A stretch of 64,000 nucleotides of DNA from Funiculus sociatus GB2-C1 (GTDB lineage Bacteria > Cyanobacteriota > Cyanobacteriia > Cyanobacteriales > FACHB-T130), in assembly GCF_039962115.1 (NCBI RefSeq), contig NZ_JAMPKJ010000001.1, positions 228,940 through 292,939 of the forward strand, read 5' to 3'. Below are positions 62,017 through 64,000 of this stretch, piece after piece. The notes beneath the pieces were generated by a model, which saw only the letters and a program-made list of their open reading frames with translations, had not been told where the DNA came from and made no database searches. The translations under genes and the position numbers were made by a program. Every line of letters begins with the position of its first letter. The first letter of the stretch is position 1.

Positions 62017-63291
62017 CTAAAAGATAAAAACCAGCTTTAGCTGCCACGCTTCCGCCTGTCGGGTAATTTCAATCTGACGAATGAATTCTCGAAAGTAAAA
62101 TCTTCGCTCTGATTCTGATAAGTCTAGCCAGAATTGGGGGATGGAAACTGCTTGCGCGATCGCTTGCAAATTTACTGGCGGCAAACTCGCTAACCTTCCT
62201 TGTAGTTGAGATATTTCTGTGCGAAGTTTGTAGGCGCGTATATCTGCTGTTTCTGAATCCAAAATGCCATTAGTAGTTAAATTAGGCAATTGAGCTAAAA
62301 TATCTTGTTTTGTAGCAATTTGACTTGTAATTGCGCTCTTAATTCCATTCATATTTGGTACATTCATCCCCGCTACTGCAAGAGGTAAATCCTGACAAAT
62401 TCTCTCAATAGTCTCTTGCAAAACTTGCTCGTAGGAAATTGCACCACATTTAGGCTGTTTGTTGCACTTGGTTGGACGCAAATAGAGATATTCTCCCTGT
62501 TTGCCACGAGTTGTAACGCGAGTTATCGTCATCGGTGACTGGCACTCCCCACACACAACCAACCCCGCCAAAGAACGATTTGCACTGGCTGTGCGAGGTG
62601 GCAAATGGCGGTTACGGCGTATTAGTCGGTCAATCTGTGCGGCTTCTTCCCTGGTAACAATGGGGACATGAGTATCTGAGAGAACCTGACCATTTTGATA
62701 AGCTGTGTCACCCCGATAAACTGGGTTAGAGAGCCAGCGTTGTCCGGTAGATACGGAAATTTTCTTACCGTATTTCTTTTCTAGATACCGCACCGCACCG
62801 CGCAGAGAACCGTAGAGTAGATATTGTTCAAAAAAATCTTTCACCACAGGCGCTGCACTGCGGTCAAGTATGTAACGGTCTTTACCTCGCTTATAGCCGT
62901 AAGGAGCTTTCCCCGGCCCCGGTGAAGCTTTGAGTCGCCGCTTCGCGTGTCCTTTACGGAGGCGGCGCGATCGCTGGCTTTCCTGAATTTCTTTTAATAA
63001 TTGGAGCGGTGTTTGATTATACCCTACTGATTCAGTGGTGATGAGCTTGATGCCGAGAGATTCAAGATTGGAGATGCGATCGCATACTTCATCAACCGAG
63101 TCTCCCAATTCTTCTAACCGTCGAATCAGCAGATATTCGGCAGGTTCTGCTCGGCAATCTTTTAACAACTGTTGCAGCTGATCCCGACCTCCCAAATCTT
63201 GATAAACCCGATCCACCTCCCAACCCCACACATTCGGATTAGGTGTTGATTCCAACAATGGATCGCTGTACAAATACGCAATAATATTCAT
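62017..63291 (-). CDS. Divergent large serine recombinase (XisF-like)
   Basis: A 424-residue recombinase-family protein. The N-terminal resolvase-like domain (about 1-90) starts MNIIAYLYSDPLLES, so the usual Y-x-R-V-S nucleophile motif is altered to Y-S-D (Ser9 the candidate nucleophile). LIRRLEELGDSVDEV keeps the Arg-rich active-site helix. A recombinase domain follows (ASPGPGKAPYGYKRGKDRYI; WLSNPVYRGDTAY), then a zinc ribbon (LVVCGECQSPMT; CNKQPKCG) and a C-terminal helical coil. XisF-type enzymes excise DNA elements in heterocysts. No element ends are visible here, so it may be a resident gene. It overlaps the upstream gene by four bases. Confidence 0.82.
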   Translation of the reverse strand: MNIIAYLYSDPLLESTPNPNVWGWEVDRVYQDLGGRDQLQQLLKDCRAEPAEYLLIRRLEELGDSVDEVCDRISNLESLGIKLITTESVGYNQTPLQLLKEIQESQRSRRLRKGHAKRRLKASPGPGKAPYGYKRGKDRYILDRSAAPVVKDFFEQYLLYGSLRGAVRYLEKKYGKKISVSTGQRWLSNPVYRGDTAYQNGQVLSDTHVPIVTREEAAQIDRLIRRNRHLPPRTASANRSLAGLVVCGECQSPMTITRVTTRGKQGEYLYLRPTKCNKQPKCGAISYEQVLQETIERICQDLPLAVAGMNVPNMNGIKSAITSQIATKQDILAQLPNLTTNGILDSETADIRAYKLRTEISQLQGRLASLPPVNLQAIAQAVSIPQFWLDLSESERRFYFREFIRQIEITRQAEAWQLKLVFIF

Positions 63292-63842
63292 TGCAGTAAG
63301 GCGGCAAGGTGCTTTAGTATACTAAAAACACGATACAAGTCATTTCCTCGCCGGATTGAAAAATCATAGGACATATCGTATTGCGGTGTATCTTGTTTGA
63401 TCAGCTTCAGAAAAATGAAATGGCTGCCATTTGTGACAAATCCAAAGCACGGTTTTTTCTGGTTAGGGTTGCCTAACATATAAGCTAGAGCTTGGGGTAT
63501 CCCTGCGTCTAGGGATAAGCTACTACGTTTAGACTCAATGACGAATATCCACAAATGGTTTCCTAAAACTAGAACATCAATATCTCCCTTAATAACTTTA
63601 TCCTCATCTTCGACAAATATTTCTACTCCTTTTTCTCCGTCTATTTCAAAAGGAGGCTGATAAAAACCTGCCAATTCCAGCCGCGGAGACAGTACCACCA
63701 TTTTGACGATACTTTCTATCATTTGCTGGCGTTCAATCAAATGAAGAAAGTTGCTTTTAATACGGTCTAAAGTTCGGTTTTCTAGATCGGATAGTTCGGG
63801 CAAATCAGCTAACCATTCGGTGAAAAATTTGTCATTATTCAC
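63288..63842 (-). CDS. PD-(D/E)XK nuclease-fold protein (type I restriction R-like N-terminal domain), 5' end clipped by an IS
   Basis: A 184-residue frame with start GTG 63842. The PD-(D/E)XK core is GDIDVLVLGNHLWIFVIESK, giving D...E-x-K. LAYMLGNPNQKKPCFGFVTNG and FIFLKLIKQDTPQYDMS are typical of the stand-alone cyanobacterial proteins labelled restriction subunit R. The frame stays open upstream of the GTG and reads ITIGYLIDKFDLQR, the expected family N-terminus, until the IS terminus at 63889. The native start is thus lost and the GTG product would be short. It overlaps the recombinase by four bases (63288-63291). Confidence 0.78.
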   Translation of the reverse strand: MNNDKFFTEWLADLPELSDLENRTLDRIKSNFLHLIERQQMIESIVKMVVLSPRLELAGFYQPPFEIDGEKGVEIFVEDEDKVIKGDIDVLVLGNHLWIFVIESKRSSLSLDAGIPQALAYMLGNPNQKKPCFGFVTNGSHFIFLKLIKQDTPQYDMSYDFSIRRGNDLYRVFSILKHLAALLQ

Positions 63843-63888
63843 CCGTTGTAAGTCAAATTTATCTATCAGATATCCGATGGTGATTTTA

Positions 63889-64000
63889 GAGGATGTTTGA
63901 AAAGTTCCGAGGGGTCAAATTTTATGCCAGTTGCCTCACCATGATCCGGATCATGGCAAGGTAGATCAATGTCTCCGATGTTTCTGGCAATAGCTCATAA
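63889..64000 (-). mobile_element. Right end of an IS element (IS5-like), continuing beyond the window
   Basis: The terminus TTAGAGGATGTTTGAAAAGT (63886-63905) is followed by the 3' end of a transposase gene. The same terminus occurs, with two to six changes, on the two MITE-like elements at 6834 and 12054. Only this end is visible; the other terminus and any target duplication lie outside the window. Confidence 0.75.
63922..64000 (-). CDS. C-terminal end of an IS5-like transposase (partial)
   Basis: On the minus strand the frame entering from the right edge reads YELLPETSETLIYLAMIRIM then VRQLA and stops at a TAA (63922-63924). This LIYLAMIRIMVRxLA ending is characteristic of IS5-family DDE transposases in cyanobacteria. 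The DDE residues are outside the window. The stop is about 34 bases from the IS terminus. Confidence 0.75.
   Translation of the reverse strand, partial: YELLPETSETLIYLAMIRIMVRQLA

Noticed and set aside
62017..63291. Recombinase as marker of an integrated excisable element in the window
   Set aside because: No direct repeats, cargo genes or split gene could be found on its left side; genes there look resident.

Overview
The window is chromosomal DNA of a cyanobacterium, most likely a filamentous or other large-genome lineage of the Oscillatoria/Microcoleus/Nostoc kind. This rests on the very frequent HIP1 octamer GCGATCGC on both strands, the plastid-type ribosomal protein PSRP-3/Ycf65, a cyAbrB regulator, sucrose synthase plus a GH100 invertase, bilin-binding GAF sensor domains, and arrays of short tandem heptamer repeats. 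Genus-level placement is inference. I saw no tRNA, rRNA or CRISPR array. Layout, 1-12500: a cut-off oxidoreductase tail, a TPR lipoprotein, a NADAR protein, a 1100-residue phytochrome/cyanobacteriochrome histidine kinase, PSRP-3, a HAD hydrolase, a peptidoglycan-binding protein, an exported seven-bladed WD40 protein, sucrose synthase, and a 900-base gene-free stretch with repeats and a MITE-like element. 12500-25100: a divergent BgtB/BgtA amino-acid ABC transporter, a lipoprotein methyltransferase, an APC permease, an exported barrel-like protein, an RppA/RppB-like two-component pair split by a foldback repeat, a GH100 invertase overlapping a membrane protein of unknown function, and a decayed SLH-porin gene. 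25100-42000: a Cys-rich small membrane protein, an SDR, a CAP-domain lipoprotein, a CPA2 antiporter with USP domains, a P2-type ATPase, an M32 carboxypeptidase, two TPR paralogues around MsrP, aspartase/fumarase and a DUF362 protein. 42000-57200: HNH, KGK, dynamin-like, PPC/DUF296 and RNA m5C-methyltransferase genes, a DUF2157 plus GDYXXLXY pair, SppA, type 2 IPP isomerase, PyrR, a second peptidoglycan-binding protein, CbiB/CobD, an Rrf2 regulator and cyAbrB. 57200-64000: a ClC channel with CBS domains, a GT39-type transferase, a small exported protein, a divergent serine recombinase overlapping a PD-(D/E)XK protein, and the end of an IS element. Most of the window is ordinary core and shell cyanobacterial content in short mono- or dicistronic units. 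Functional links that can be argued are sucrose cleavage by two routes (sucrose synthase and invertase), envelope maintenance (two peptidoglycan-binding proteins, SppA, CAP protein, exported barrel), amino-acid handling (Bgt transporter, APC permease, aspartase) and light sensing. The unusual signal is mainly at DNA level. There are four families of palindromic or foldback repeats, MITE-like elements sharing terminal repeats with the IS at the right edge, and an IS insertion that has clipped the N-terminus of the PD-(D/E)XK gene. No clear multi-gene undescribed system was found; the closest candidates are the multi-chromophore kinase, the invertase/membrane-protein pair and the recombinase/nuclease-fold pair.
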